This document shows positions 52,376 through 59,931 of a stretch of 64,000 nt of DNA, piece by piece. Made by a program: the position numbers and the translations under genes. The DNA is from Marinihelvus sp036351115 (GTDB lineage Bacteria > Pseudomonadota > Gammaproteobacteria > Xanthomonadales > SZUA-36): positions 6,604-70,603 of the forward strand of contig JAZBOL010000036.1 in assembly GCA_036351115.1 (NCBI GenBank). Reading direction: 5' to 3'. A model generated the notes under the pieces. It was not told where the DNA came from and ran no database searches. It saw only the letters and a list, made by a program, of their open reading frames with translations. How positions within the stretch are numbered: position 1 is the first letter of the stretch; every line of letters starts with the position of its first letter.

Positions 52376-53851
52376 TCAGTCTCCTCGCTGTTGGGGTGGC
52401 CGCAGTTCGAAAAATTCCCGCATACGCGATACCAGCTGGCGAGCGAATCCGTCCGTTTCCGCTTCCGAATCCCGGCCCTCCTCGTCGTGCAGGGCGAGTT
52501 CCGTGCCCAGCTGCCGTTCCGCGAGCAGCGTGGCCAGGGCGTCGGCCAGCTCCGGACGTTGCGCCATGAGCTCGCTCATGGGTTCCTTGGCGACTTCGTA
52601 CACGATGCTCTCGACGGCGCCCACGATCGTAGCGGCCCGACGCTCCCCGGTCAGCAGGGACATCTCACCGAAGCATTCCCCGGGGCCGATGTGGCCAACG
52701 GCCTTTTCGCCAGCGTCCGTCCGTAGCCGCACTTCCAGCAGGCCCTCGATGAGGATGAACAGGGACTCGCCCCGGTCGCCCTCGTGCACGAGTATCTCAC
52801 CGGCCTGCATGTGGCGCCGCTCCATTTTCCTGGCAAGAACTTCGAGGTCTTCGAGCCGGACGGGTTTGAACAGGGGGGTGTTGCCCAGTATCAGCGCCAG
52901 GTCGGTAATCCGGTGACCGTCGAACTGGCGCGTGGGCATCTCGGCCGTGTACAGGTCGCGCTTGGGATAGGCCAGACCAATGCCCGCGGTGTGCAGGTGC
53001 CTGAGCACGGTGCCGTAGACCGTGTCTTCCGCCGTGGTCGGGGAAATCGGGTCCCAGGGAAAGATCCAGTAGCGCAGGAGATATTCCACGCCCAGGCTGG
53101 ACGTGCCTGAAATCAGCACCACCGGCTTGCGTGCAGGATCGAATCCGGGCTCGGACACCAGGGATTGGAGTGCGGCCAGCAGGACGCGCTTCACGCGCGC
53201 CGGTGGGACGGAAAACTCCACGGTTACGCTGAACTCGTAGCGCGTGGCGCCCGGGGGCCGGGTGATGTTCACCATGCGTTCGAGCCCGAGCATGCCGTTG
53301 GGGATCACCACGTGGGTCTGTTCCTCGGTGACCAGAGTGGTGCATCGCCAGCCAATGTCTTCGATCTTCCCGATGACCAACCCGGACACGCCCTCGTTGA
53401 CCTGCACCCAGTCGCCGATGATGAAGGATCGGTCGAGGTTGATGGCGAGGCCCGTGAACACATCCGCGATCAGGCTTCGCAGGGCGAATCCCAGGACCAC
53501 GCCGGAAGCGCCCAGGGCGGCGAGAAAAGCCGTCACGCTGCGTTCGTACACGAGGCCGACGATCGCCGTGGCCACCAGCATGTAAACGATCACGCTGGTC
53601 AGGGTCTTGAGCACGTCAGGCACGGGTCCGCCCAGGGCTCGCGCCACCAGGCGGTCGTAGACGACATAGCGCATGAACTGGTTGAACAGGGCCGCAGCGG
53701 CGACCCAGAGTCCGGTGCGAAGGGCCAGCTGGACCGCTCGTGACAGTTCCGGGCTCAGCGCGCCGCTCCAGGCGTCCTGCTGCGATCCCAGCAGGCCGAA
53801 GACGACCAGCATCAGGAGGGGCAGGGCATGGACCAGGGGGCTGCGTTGCAC
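52376..53851 (-). CDS. MscS-like channel with C-terminal cyclic-nucleotide-binding domain
   Basis: A 491-residue protein: about four N-terminal helices, an MscS core (ALGASGVVLGFALRSLIADV, then INLDRSFIIGDWVQVNEG), and a C-terminal cNMP-binding domain (EILVHEGDRGESLFILIEGL, then GECFGEMSLLTGERRAATIV with the phosphate-binding GEMSLL...RRAAT). Ion flow may thus be gated by cAMP or a related nucleotide. No ATG precedes the first helix; GTG at 53851 is used, with ATG at 53812 as the shorter choice. The frame is open upstream but without start codons. Confidence 0.82.
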   Translation of the reverse strand: MQRSPLVHALPLLMLVVFGLLGSQQDAWSGALSPELSRAVQLALRTGLWVAAAALFNQFMRYVVYDRLVARALGGPVPDVLKTLTSVIVYMLVATAIVGLVYERSVTAFLAALGASGVVLGFALRSLIADVFTGLAINLDRSFIIGDWVQVNEGVSGLVIGKIEDIGWRCTTLVTEEQTHVVIPNGMLGLERMVNITRPPGATRYEFSVTVEFSVPPARVKRVLLAALQSLVSEPGFDPARKPVVLISGTSSLGVEYLLRYWIFPWDPISPTTAEDTVYGTVLRHLHTAGIGLAYPKRDLYTAEMPTRQFDGHRITDLALILGNTPLFKPVRLEDLEVLARKMERRHMQAGEILVHEGDRGESLFILIEGLLEVRLRTDAGEKAVGHIGPGECFGEMSLLTGERRAATIVGAVESIVYEVAKEPMSELMAQRPELADALATLLAERQLGTELALHDEEGRDSEAETDGFARQLVSRMREFFELRPPQQRGD

Positions 53852-53964
53852 GGAGTCCGGGAGGAGTCGGGGTAAGCCTCCCAGTCTCCCTGCCGAATAT
53901 GACGCTTGTGTGACGAACGAGCCTCGAGCACGGGCACGCGGCCCGTCCCGGAGGCGATGGAGAA

Positions 53965-54735
53965 TCAGGTGGCGGTATAGCCCCCGTCCAGGGTGAACAC
54001 GGAGCCGGTGCTGTGGGACGATTCGTCGCTGGCGAGGAATAACGCCATGTTGGCAACTTCTGCATTGACGCCGTAGCGCTTCATGGGAATCAGCTCCCGG
54101 AGCATGGCCTCCATGGCTTCCGGATCCTCCGGAGACAGCTGATCCTCCAGGGAATGAATCATGCGATTGTCGATAGGACCGGGGGCGATGGCGTTGACCC
54201 GCACGTTGAACTCCGCCAGTTCCAGCGCCGCGCACTTCGTCAGCCCAATCACGCCGTGCTTGCTGGCGACGTAGCTCGAGAGGCCCCCGAAGCCGATCAG
54301 TCCCGCTGTCGAGGCCGTGACGATGATCGAACCGGCTCCCTGCTCGCGCATCACCGGCGCCGCGTACTTCATGAGCAGCCACACGCCCAGCACGTTGGTC
54401 TCGAAGGGCAGGCGGAATTCGTCGGCGGTCAGCAGCTCGAGCGGCTTGGCGGCGCCCTCCGTGCCGGCATTGGCGAACACCACGTCGAGACCGTCGAAGC
54501 GTTCCCTCGTGGCCTTTACGGAGGCCTCCACGCCGCGTTCGTCCGTGGCATCGACCGTGAAGGTGTCAAGGACTTCGTTGTCGCCGACGCGGCCCGCCAG
54601 CGCCGCGAGCTTTTCCGCCGATCGGCCCACGGCCATGACCCGGGCGCCTTCTTCCAGAAAGCGGTGAACGGTGGCTTCGCCGATGCCGCCGGTGGCGCCG
54701 GTGATGAGGGCGGTCTTGCCGGCCAGTCTTCCCAT
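53965..54735 (-). CDS. Short-chain dehydrogenase/reductase
   Basis: A 256-residue SDR that oxidises or reduces a hydroxyl/keto group with NAD(P). Motifs are GKTALITGATGGIGEATVHR (TGxxxGIG), VVFANAGTEG (NAG), TASTAGLIG with the catalytic Ser region, and SSYVASKHG (YxxxK). GSVFTLDGGYTAT is the usual SDR C-terminus. ATG at 54735 gives a normal-length enzyme. It is upstream of the MscS-cNMP gene and downstream of ssrA on the same strand. Substrate is unknown. Confidence 0.92.
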   Translation of the reverse strand: MGRLAGKTALITGATGGIGEATVHRFLEEGARVMAVGRSAEKLAALAGRVGDNEVLDTFTVDATDERGVEASVKATRERFDGLDVVFANAGTEGAAKPLELLTADEFRLPFETNVLGVWLLMKYAAPVMREQGAGSIIVTASTAGLIGFGGLSSYVASKHGVIGLTKCAALELAEFNVRVNAIAPGPIDNRMIHSLEDQLSPEDPEAMEAMLRELIPMKRYGVNAEVANMALFLASDESSHSTGSVFTLDGGYTAT

Positions 54736-54780
54736 GGGCTTGTCTCCAGAACAGATGCGTGTAGGGAGACATGCTAGAAC

Positions 54781-54808
54781 AAAAACGGCCACCGCGAGGG
54801 TGGCCGTT
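54781..54808 (-). terminator. Rho-independent terminator for ssrA
   Basis: On the minus strand, AACGGCCACC and GGTGGCCGTTTTT form a strong stem and T-run a few bases after the tmRNA 3' CCA end. The stem is fully GC-rich. Confidence 0.88.
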
Positions 54809-54814
54809 CAGTAT

Positions 54815-55177
54815 TGGTGGAGGCGGCGGGAATCGAACCCGCGTCCGCAAGTGATTCGCCCTTGGCTCTACATGCTTAGCCGGCCTATTGTTTTAACTGA
54901 TGGCTACCCGGTCGGCAGGGAAGACCATCAGCGAGCCTGGTAAGGTTTTAACGGAGCGGCGCCAGGCGCGCTTTTCCGCGATCCCGTGTGGGTCGACCCC
55001 CGGACTCCGGTTCCCACGGGCAGGCTCCGGGCGGAGGGCACTAAGGCAGGTTTTTAAGCTGCTAGTGCGTAGTTGTCGTCGTTGGCAACTATAGGTTTTG
55101 CGATCAGTTTTACGAGATGTTCGCCGCTCGGCATGCACCTCCGGTTTCACGACCCACGTCGAAGCCAGGTCGCCCCC
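54815..55177 (-). ncRNA. ssrA: Transfer-messenger RNA (tmRNA)
   Basis: A 363-base one-piece tmRNA that rescues stalled ribosomes together with SmpB. The 5' end GGGGGCGACC pairs with the 3' CGCCTCCACCA, and the 3' arm has a T-loop GGGTTCGATTCCC with CCA encoded. The tag frame is at 55054-55086 and reads ANDDNYALAA then TAA, which resembles the E. coli tag ANDENYALAA and supports a gammaproteobacterial origin. smpB lies 2.1 kb away on the same strand. Confidence 0.96.
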
Positions 55178-55195
55178 GAAAGCTGTGTTTCTGAG

Positions 55196-55207
55196 ACGCC
55201 TATTGTA
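55196..55207 (-). promoter_or_regulatory. Possible ssrA promoter -10
   Basis: TGTACAAT appears about 25 bases upstream of the mature tmRNA 5' end on the minus strand. TACAAT is a good -10 match, but no clear TTGACA is seen at -35. The offset leaves a short 5' leader that RNase P would remove. Confidence 0.35.
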
Positions 55208-55338
55208 CAGAAAGGTTCCCCGGCAGGGGAAACCAGCGAATCACACCGGGACGGCGCGGGTGGGCAACGCCGGGACTCGCAGGCGGGCGCAAATCGTGGC
55301 AGGATGCTGCGCTTCAGACTCCAGAGACTCTCCTAGCC

Positions 55339-57267
55339 ATGATTCGACGCCGACATCGCCACCTGGCTTCATTGACGCCTGCTTTTCTCACCTTCGCGGC
55401 GCTCCTGGCCCTCGCGGGTTGCGAGCAGCAACCCCCGGAGACCACGGAACAGGCTGTCGCCGAGGCGGCGCCCGCGGTAACCGTGGCCGACCAACCGGCG
55501 ATGGCCGAAGACGCATCGGAACGCCTGAATGCCTGGTTCGACGACCAGTACGAGGAGTTGCTGCAGCAGAGCCCGACCCAGCTGACCTTCCTCGGTCGCA
55601 AGGACCGCTACGACGAGCTTGACCAGTTCGGTGAAGCGGCCCTGCGGGAGCAGGCGGAGTGGCGCCGGGCCAGCGTGGAAACGATGCGTGAGACCTTCGA
55701 CTACGAGGCCCTGTCGCCGCAGGCGCAGGAGTCCTGGAACCTCTGGGTCTTCCAGGCCGAGGCCGCCGAGGCGGCGCTCGATTACCTGTACCACGCCTAT
55801 CCCTTCGGCGAACTGGGTGGGCCCGAGGCCCAGCTGCCCCAGTTCATGATCAATTTTCACCGTGTCGATACGGAGGCGGACATGCGCGCTTACATCGCCC
55901 GCCTTCGCGAGGGCGCCCGCGCCATGACCCAGGTCCTGGAGATGGCGCAGGAGTCAGCGGCCCGGGGCATCCGTCCGCCGCGCTTCGCCTTCGAGCGGGC
56001 CCGGCAGCGCGCCGAGAAGGTGGTGACCGGCGGCCCCTTCAATGGCGAGGAAGATTCGCCGCTCTACGGTGACGTGAAGCGCAAGCTCTTTGCGCTGGTC
56101 GAGGGTGGGATCATCGACCAGGCGACCGCCGATGCCCTGCTGGTGGAGGCCGAAGAGGCCATGACCGAGGCCTTCGAGCCGGCTTACGCCGCCTATATCG
56201 CCTGGCTGGACGCGGAAATGCCCAACGCCAGCGAGGAAGCGCAGGGCGTCTCCAGCCTGCCCAACGGCAAGTCCTACTACGATCACCAGTTGTCCGTGTA
56301 CACCACGCTCCCCATGAGCGCGGACGACGTGCACGAGCTGGGTCTGAGCGAAGTCGCGCGCATCCGCGGTGAGATGGAAGCCATCCGGGAGCAGGTCGGA
56401 TTCGAAGGGGACCTGGGAGAATTTTTCGAGTTCATCCGTACCGACGAACGGTTCTATTACCCGAACACGGACGAGGGCCGCGAGGCCTATCTCGCCGACA
56501 CGCGGGCCTTCCTGGCGGAAATCGACCAGAAGCTGCCCGAGTGGTTCGGACGTTTGCCCAGAACGGGGTACGAGGTGAAGCGGGTCGAGGCCTTCCGTGA
56601 AGTGGACGGCGGCGCCCAGCACTACCAGCCCGGCACGCCGGACGGCTCCCGGAAGGGCGTCTATTACGTGCACATGTCGGACATGAGCGCCTACTCGAAG
56701 ACCGACATGGAAACCGTGGCGTACCACGAAGCCAGCCCGGGGCACCACATGCAGATCTCCATCGCCCAGGAGCTCGAGGGCGTCCCCGAGTTCCGCACCC
56801 AGGCCCGCTTTTCCGTGTACTCCGAAGGTTGGGCGCTGTACTCCGAGGCCCTGTCGAAGGAGATGGGGCAGTTCAAGGATCCGTACATGGACTTTGGCCG
56901 GCTGACGGCGGAAATGTGGCGCGCCATCCGCCTGGTCGTGGACACGGGCCTGCACGCCAGGGGCTGGACGCAGGAACAGGCAGTTCAGTACTTTTTCGAG
57001 AACTCCGCCATTCCCGAAGGCGCGGTGCGCTCCGAGGTACGCCGTTACCTGACCATTCCCGGCCAGGCGACTTCCTACAAGGTGGGCATGATCAAGATCC
57101 AGGAATTGCGGGCCCGAGCTGAGGGGGCCCTGGGCGAGAACTTCGATATTCGCGCATTCCACGACGTGGTGCTGGGCGCAGGTGCGCTTCCCATGCCGCT
57201 GCTGGAGACGCGCGTGGATAACTGGATTGCGGAACAGCAGGGATTGCGGAACAGCGGGGGCGCCTAG
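55339..57267 (+). CDS. DUF885 family lipoprotein (putative metallopeptidase)
   Basis: A 642-residue DUF885 protein with a lipoprotein signal: a hydrophobic stretch ends LALAGC (Cys28), so it is lipid-anchored in the envelope. The HEASPGHHM motif (463-471) resembles a zinc-binding HExxH-like site, and YSEGWALYSEALSKEMG follows as in family members. These proteins have been linked to peptidase activity but the substrate is unclear. Its stop overlaps the convergent smpB stop within one CTAG. Confidence 0.87.
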   Translation: MIRRRHRHLASLTPAFLTFAALLALAGCEQQPPETTEQAVAEAAPAVTVADQPAMAEDASERLNAWFDDQYEELLQQSPTQLTFLGRKDRYDELDQFGEAALREQAEWRRASVETMRETFDYEALSPQAQESWNLWVFQAEAAEAALDYLYHAYPFGELGGPEAQLPQFMINFHRVDTEADMRAYIARLREGARAMTQVLEMAQESAARGIRPPRFAFERARQRAEKVVTGGPFNGEEDSPLYGDVKRKLFALVEGGIIDQATADALLVEAEEAMTEAFEPAYAAYIAWLDAEMPNASEEAQGVSSLPNGKSYYDHQLSVYTTLPMSADDVHELGLSEVARIRGEMEAIREQVGFEGDLGEFFEFIRTDERFYYPNTDEGREAYLADTRAFLAEIDQKLPEWFGRLPRTGYEVKRVEAFREVDGGAQHYQPGTPDGSRKGVYYVHMSDMSAYSKTDMETVAYHEASPGHHMQISIAQELEGVPEFRTQARFSVYSEGWALYSEALSKEMGQFKDPYMDFGRLTAEMWRAIRLVVDTGLHARGWTQEQAVQYFFENSAIPEGAVRSEVRRYLTIPGQATSYKVGMIKIQELRARAEGALGENFDIRAFHDVVLGAGALPMPLLETRVDNWIAEQQGLRNSGGA

Positions 57268-57722
57268 CGCCCCTTCATGATGCGTCCTTTCTGGCGCTCC
57301 CAGTCGCGGTCCTTGATGGCTTTGCGCTTGTCGTGCTGCTTCTTGCCCGTGGCGACGCCGAACTCGAGCTTGGCCCGACCGTGTTTCCAGTACAGGGCCG
57401 TGGGCACGAGGGTCTTGCCCTTCTGATCCACCAGGCCCGTCAGGCGATCGAGCTCCCGCCGGTGCAGCAGCAGCTTGCGCGAGCGCATGGGGTCCGGGTC
57501 CACGTGGGTGCTGACCGTGTTGAGGGGATCGATGCGGGTGCCGATGAGAAACGCCTCGCCGTCACGCAGGAAAATGTAGCTGTCGGCGAACTGCACCCGG
57601 CCTTCCCGCAGTGATTTGACCTCCCAGCCCTCGAGGGCGAGACCGGCTTCCAGCCGATCCTCGAGGTGGTAGTCGAAGCGCGCCTTTTTGTTGAGCGCGA
57701 TGGTTTTCTGTCCCTGGGTCAT
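57264..57722 (-). CDS. smpB: SsrA-binding protein SmpB
   Basis: A 152-residue OB-fold protein that binds tmRNA and brings it to stalled ribosomes. Landmarks are KKARFDYHLEDRLEAGLALE, LLLHRRELDRLTG and the basic tail KKQHDKRKAIKDRDWERQKG. ATG at 57722 begins MTQGQKTIALNKKARFDY, the expected N-terminus. The ssrA RNA gene is 2.1 kb away, so both halves of the trans-translation system are in this window. It is convergent with the DUF885 gene, sharing CTAG at the stops. Confidence 0.97.
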   Translation of the reverse strand: MTQGQKTIALNKKARFDYHLEDRLEAGLALEGWEVKSLREGRVQFADSYIFLRDGEAFLIGTRIDPLNTVSTHVDPDPMRSRKLLLHRRELDRLTGLVDQKGKTLVPTALYWKHGRAKLEFGVATGKKQHDKRKAIKDRDWERQKGRIMKGR

Positions 57723-57807
57723 AGCCGGCGTATTGTAAAGGAATGTCCGGCAGAAGAATGCGACTCGCCTCGTGCTATAGTCCGGCGCTTTCTTTCCGGA
57801 GGTGGCC

Positions 57808-58239
57808 ATGGACATCGCCCGTTCGGCCCTCGTGACCCATAGCGCAGGAGACATGTACCGCCTGGTGCATGACGTCGCCGACTACCCGGCGTTCCTGAGC
57901 TGGTGCACCAACGCGGAGGTTCACGAACAGGGTCCGGAATTGCAGGTCGCCAGTCTCGAGGTGCTGATCGGCGGTGTGCGGCAGCGTTTCACCACCCGCA
58001 ACCGCCTGCAGCGCGGGGAATTGCTCTCCATGTCCCTCGTCGATGGGCCCTTTCGCCGCCTCTCCGGGGAATGGCGCTTCGAACCGCTGGGCGATGCGGG
58101 CAGCAAAGTCTCCCTGGAATTGAGCTTCGAAGTCAGTTCACGGTTCATGGCCGGTGCGTTTTCCCGGGGTTTCGCCCGAGTCGCCGACCGGCTGGTCAAG
58201 GACTTCAGCCTTCGGGCTGACACGGTGTACGGTGGCTGA
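57808..58239 (+). CDS. ratA: RatA (START/COQ10-like) protein
   Basis: A 143-residue lipid-binding START-type protein. MYRLVHDVADYPAFLSWCTN and RFMAGAFSRGFARVADRLV are hallmarks of the RatA/COQ10 family. E. coli RatA has been described as inhibiting 70S assembly, while the homologue Coq10 binds ubiquinone. GGAGG precedes the ATG at 57808 by 5 bases, which is better than the in-frame GTG at 57802. It is divergent from smpB and followed by rnfH 3 bases later. Confidence 0.93.
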   Translation: MDIARSALVTHSAGDMYRLVHDVADYPAFLSWCTNAEVHEQGPELQVASLEVLIGGVRQRFTTRNRLQRGELLSMSLVDGPFRRLSGEWRFEPLGDAGSKVSLELSFEVSSRFMAGAFSRGFARVADRLVKDFSLRADTVYGG

Positions 58240-58242
58240 AGC

Positions 58243-58596
58243 ATGTCTGACACGAAACCTCCCCGAGCCGGCAGCCTGAGCATCGACGTGGCCTTCGCCT
58301 GGCCAGACCGGCAGTGCATCGAAACGGTCCAATTGTCCGCTGGTGCGACGGTCATCGAGGCGATCGAAGCCTCCGGGATCCTGGCGATCATTCACGAACG
58401 GGAACCGGAATACGAAATCCGCCCGGATCGGGTCGGTGTGTTCAGCCGGCGCGTGCGTCTCGAGGATGAACTCCGCGACGGCGACCGGGTGGAGTTGTAC
58501 CGGCCGCTGCAGGCTGATCCCAGGGAAGCCCGCCGCGCCCGCGTCGAGGCGGACCGGATGAAGGAAGATCGGGGCCGGGCAGGGCGCAAGCCCTGA
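58243..58596 (+). CDS. rnfH: RnfH family ubiquitin-fold protein
   Basis: A 117-residue beta-grasp (ThiS/MoaD-like) protein of the RnfH/UPF0125 family. IDVAFAWPDRQCIETVQLSA and VGVFSRRVRLEDELRDGDRV and VELYRPLQADP are conserved. It follows ratA by 3 bases, as usual in gammaproteobacteria, and the Rnf link is only by name in many genomes. The C-terminal tail is rich in Arg and Lys. Function is not firmly known. Confidence 0.92.
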   Translation: MSDTKPPRAGSLSIDVAFAWPDRQCIETVQLSAGATVIEAIEASGILAIIHEREPEYEIRPDRVGVFSRRVRLEDELRDGDRVELYRPLQADPREARRARVEADRMKEDRGRAGRKP

Positions 58597-58624
58597 CCGG
58601 GACTGCGACTGGCCGGGTTTCCGG

Positions 58625-59296
58625 TCAGCTGCCCGGCGTCACCACGAAGGCGCGGCGGCCGGTACGTTCCTCGACGTCGCGCAGGGCGCGAAGGGCGCTG
58701 TCCCGGCTGTCGTAGCTACCGGCGCGCAGAATGAAGAAGCCCGTATCCCCAATGACCTGCCCGTAAATCGTCGCGTCGATGCCATCGGCCTGCAGCTGTG
58801 CGAGGGCCTGGTCGGCGTCCACGCGCGCATCGAAGCTGCCGAACTGGAGCGTCCAGCCCGGGGCGCCCTCGGTCAGAATCTCGAGGTCTTCATAGTCCCG
58901 GGCGTCCTTGACGTTGACGCCGGTGACGGGGATGGCGGCAGTGAGGCGCTCGCCGCCGGAAGCCGTCAGCACCTCCTCGCTTTCCCCGGGATTCACGCCG
59001 CGCATGTAGGTGAGTGTGTCATCCTCGAACTTGAGCGTTACGAGCCGCCGGACGGGATCGCCCCCGCGCCGAGCGAAGCTGGAGAGGTAGTCCCAGCGGT
59101 CCTGGTGAAAGGGGTCCTGGATGGACGGGGTGCCGAGAAGAAAGGCGACCTGGTTCTTGCTCATGCCGATTTCGAGCTGGTCGAGATCCTCCTGCTCGAG
59201 GGCGTTGCCCTGCTGGATGTTTTGCTTGTAGATGATGTTACAGCCCGTGAGCAGCAGAAGGCTGAGGCACAGGCCCGGAAGCAGGCGTCTTGTCAT
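58625..59296 (-). CDS. bamE: BamE lipoprotein with a C-terminal SPOR domain
   Basis: A 223-residue protein, about twice the usual BamE length. A lipobox LTGC (Cys19) anchors it in the outer membrane. The BamE part (about 25-105) has QQGNALEQEDLDQLEIGMSK and LGTPSIQDPFHQDRWDYL. A second domain (about 147-221) reads WTLQFGSFDARVDADQALAQ and FFILRAGSYDSRDSALRAL, a SPOR domain that binds peptidoglycan free of stem peptides. It thus may tie beta-barrel assembly to cell-wall turnover. ATG at 59296 directly precedes the signal peptide; it is divergent from fur, as expected. Confidence 0.9.
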   Translation of the reverse strand: MTRRLLPGLCLSLLLLTGCNIIYKQNIQQGNALEQEDLDQLEIGMSKNQVAFLLGTPSIQDPFHQDRWDYLSSFARRGGDPVRRLVTLKFEDDTLTYMRGVNPGESEEVLTASGGERLTAAIPVTGVNVKDARDYEDLEILTEGAPGWTLQFGSFDARVDADQALAQLQADGIDATIYGQVIGDTGFFILRAGSYDSRDSALRALRDVEERTGRRAFVVTPGS

Positions 59297-59414
59297 TATG
59301 ATGGGAGCAGAAGGCGTCAGGGTCTCGGGGCGTGAATGATACAATGATGCGCTGCTGCCCGACAGGGGCAGTCGGGAACCCGCACCCGACCTTGCCGGTA
59401 GAACGGCATGCACG

Positions 59415-59861
59415 ATGAAATATGAACCCATTGCCCAGGCAGAGGAGCCCGTTCCGGTGGAATCCGAAAAAATCAGAGAAGTCGGTCTCAAGGTCACCCA
59501 GCCACGACTGAAGATTCTCGAGTTGCTCGAACGGCGTCGCTACAAGCACATGACCGCCGATGACATCTACCGTGAGCTGAACAAACTGGGCGACGACATG
59601 GGACTGGCGACGGTGTACCGCGTTCTCAACCAGTTCGAGGCCTCCGGGCTGGTCATCAAGCACAATTTCGAGGGCGGCCAGGCCTACTACGAGCTGGACT
59701 CCGGCGGACACCACGATCACATGGTGTGCGTGGAAACCGGCAAGGTGATGGAGTTTGTCAACGAGGAGATTGAACGGCTCCAGCACAAGATCGCCGAGGA
59801 GGCCGGCTACGAGATCGAGGACCACTCCCTCGTCATCTACGTTCGTCCCAAGAAGTCCTGA
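59415..59861 (+). CDS. fur: Ferric uptake regulator Fur
   Basis: A 148-residue iron-responsive repressor. The winged helix has LKVTQPRLKILELLERRRYK and the dimer-side site HHDHMVC carries the metal-binding His cluster. One Cys is present (HMVCVETGK) where E. coli has a CxxC; this single-Cys form is also found in Pseudomonas Fur. GLATVYRVLNQFEASGLV is the recognition region. It is divergent from bamE and convergent with recN, the usual gammaproteobacterial order. It would regulate iron uptake genes across the genome. Confidence 0.96.
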   Translation: MKYEPIAQAEEPVPVESEKIREVGLKVTQPRLKILELLERRRYKHMTADDIYRELNKLGDDMGLATVYRVLNQFEASGLVIKHNFEGGQAYYELDSGGHHDHMVCVETGKVMEFVNEEIERLQHKIAEEAGYEIEDHSLVIYVRPKKS

Positions 59862-59931
59862 GGCGCACGCCCCGTTCAACCCGTCCATGCCCCGGGGTGG
59901 CCCGGAGAAGCAATCCGTACCGGTGGTCTCC

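Noticed and set aside
54893..55150. Reading frames across the tmRNA gene
   Set aside because: They fall wholly inside ssrA, whose ends, T-loop and tag frame are clear.
54735..55177. Genomic island integrated at ssrA
   Set aside because: ssrA is a frequent integration site, but there is no integrase gene and no second copy of the 3' tmRNA end in the window.
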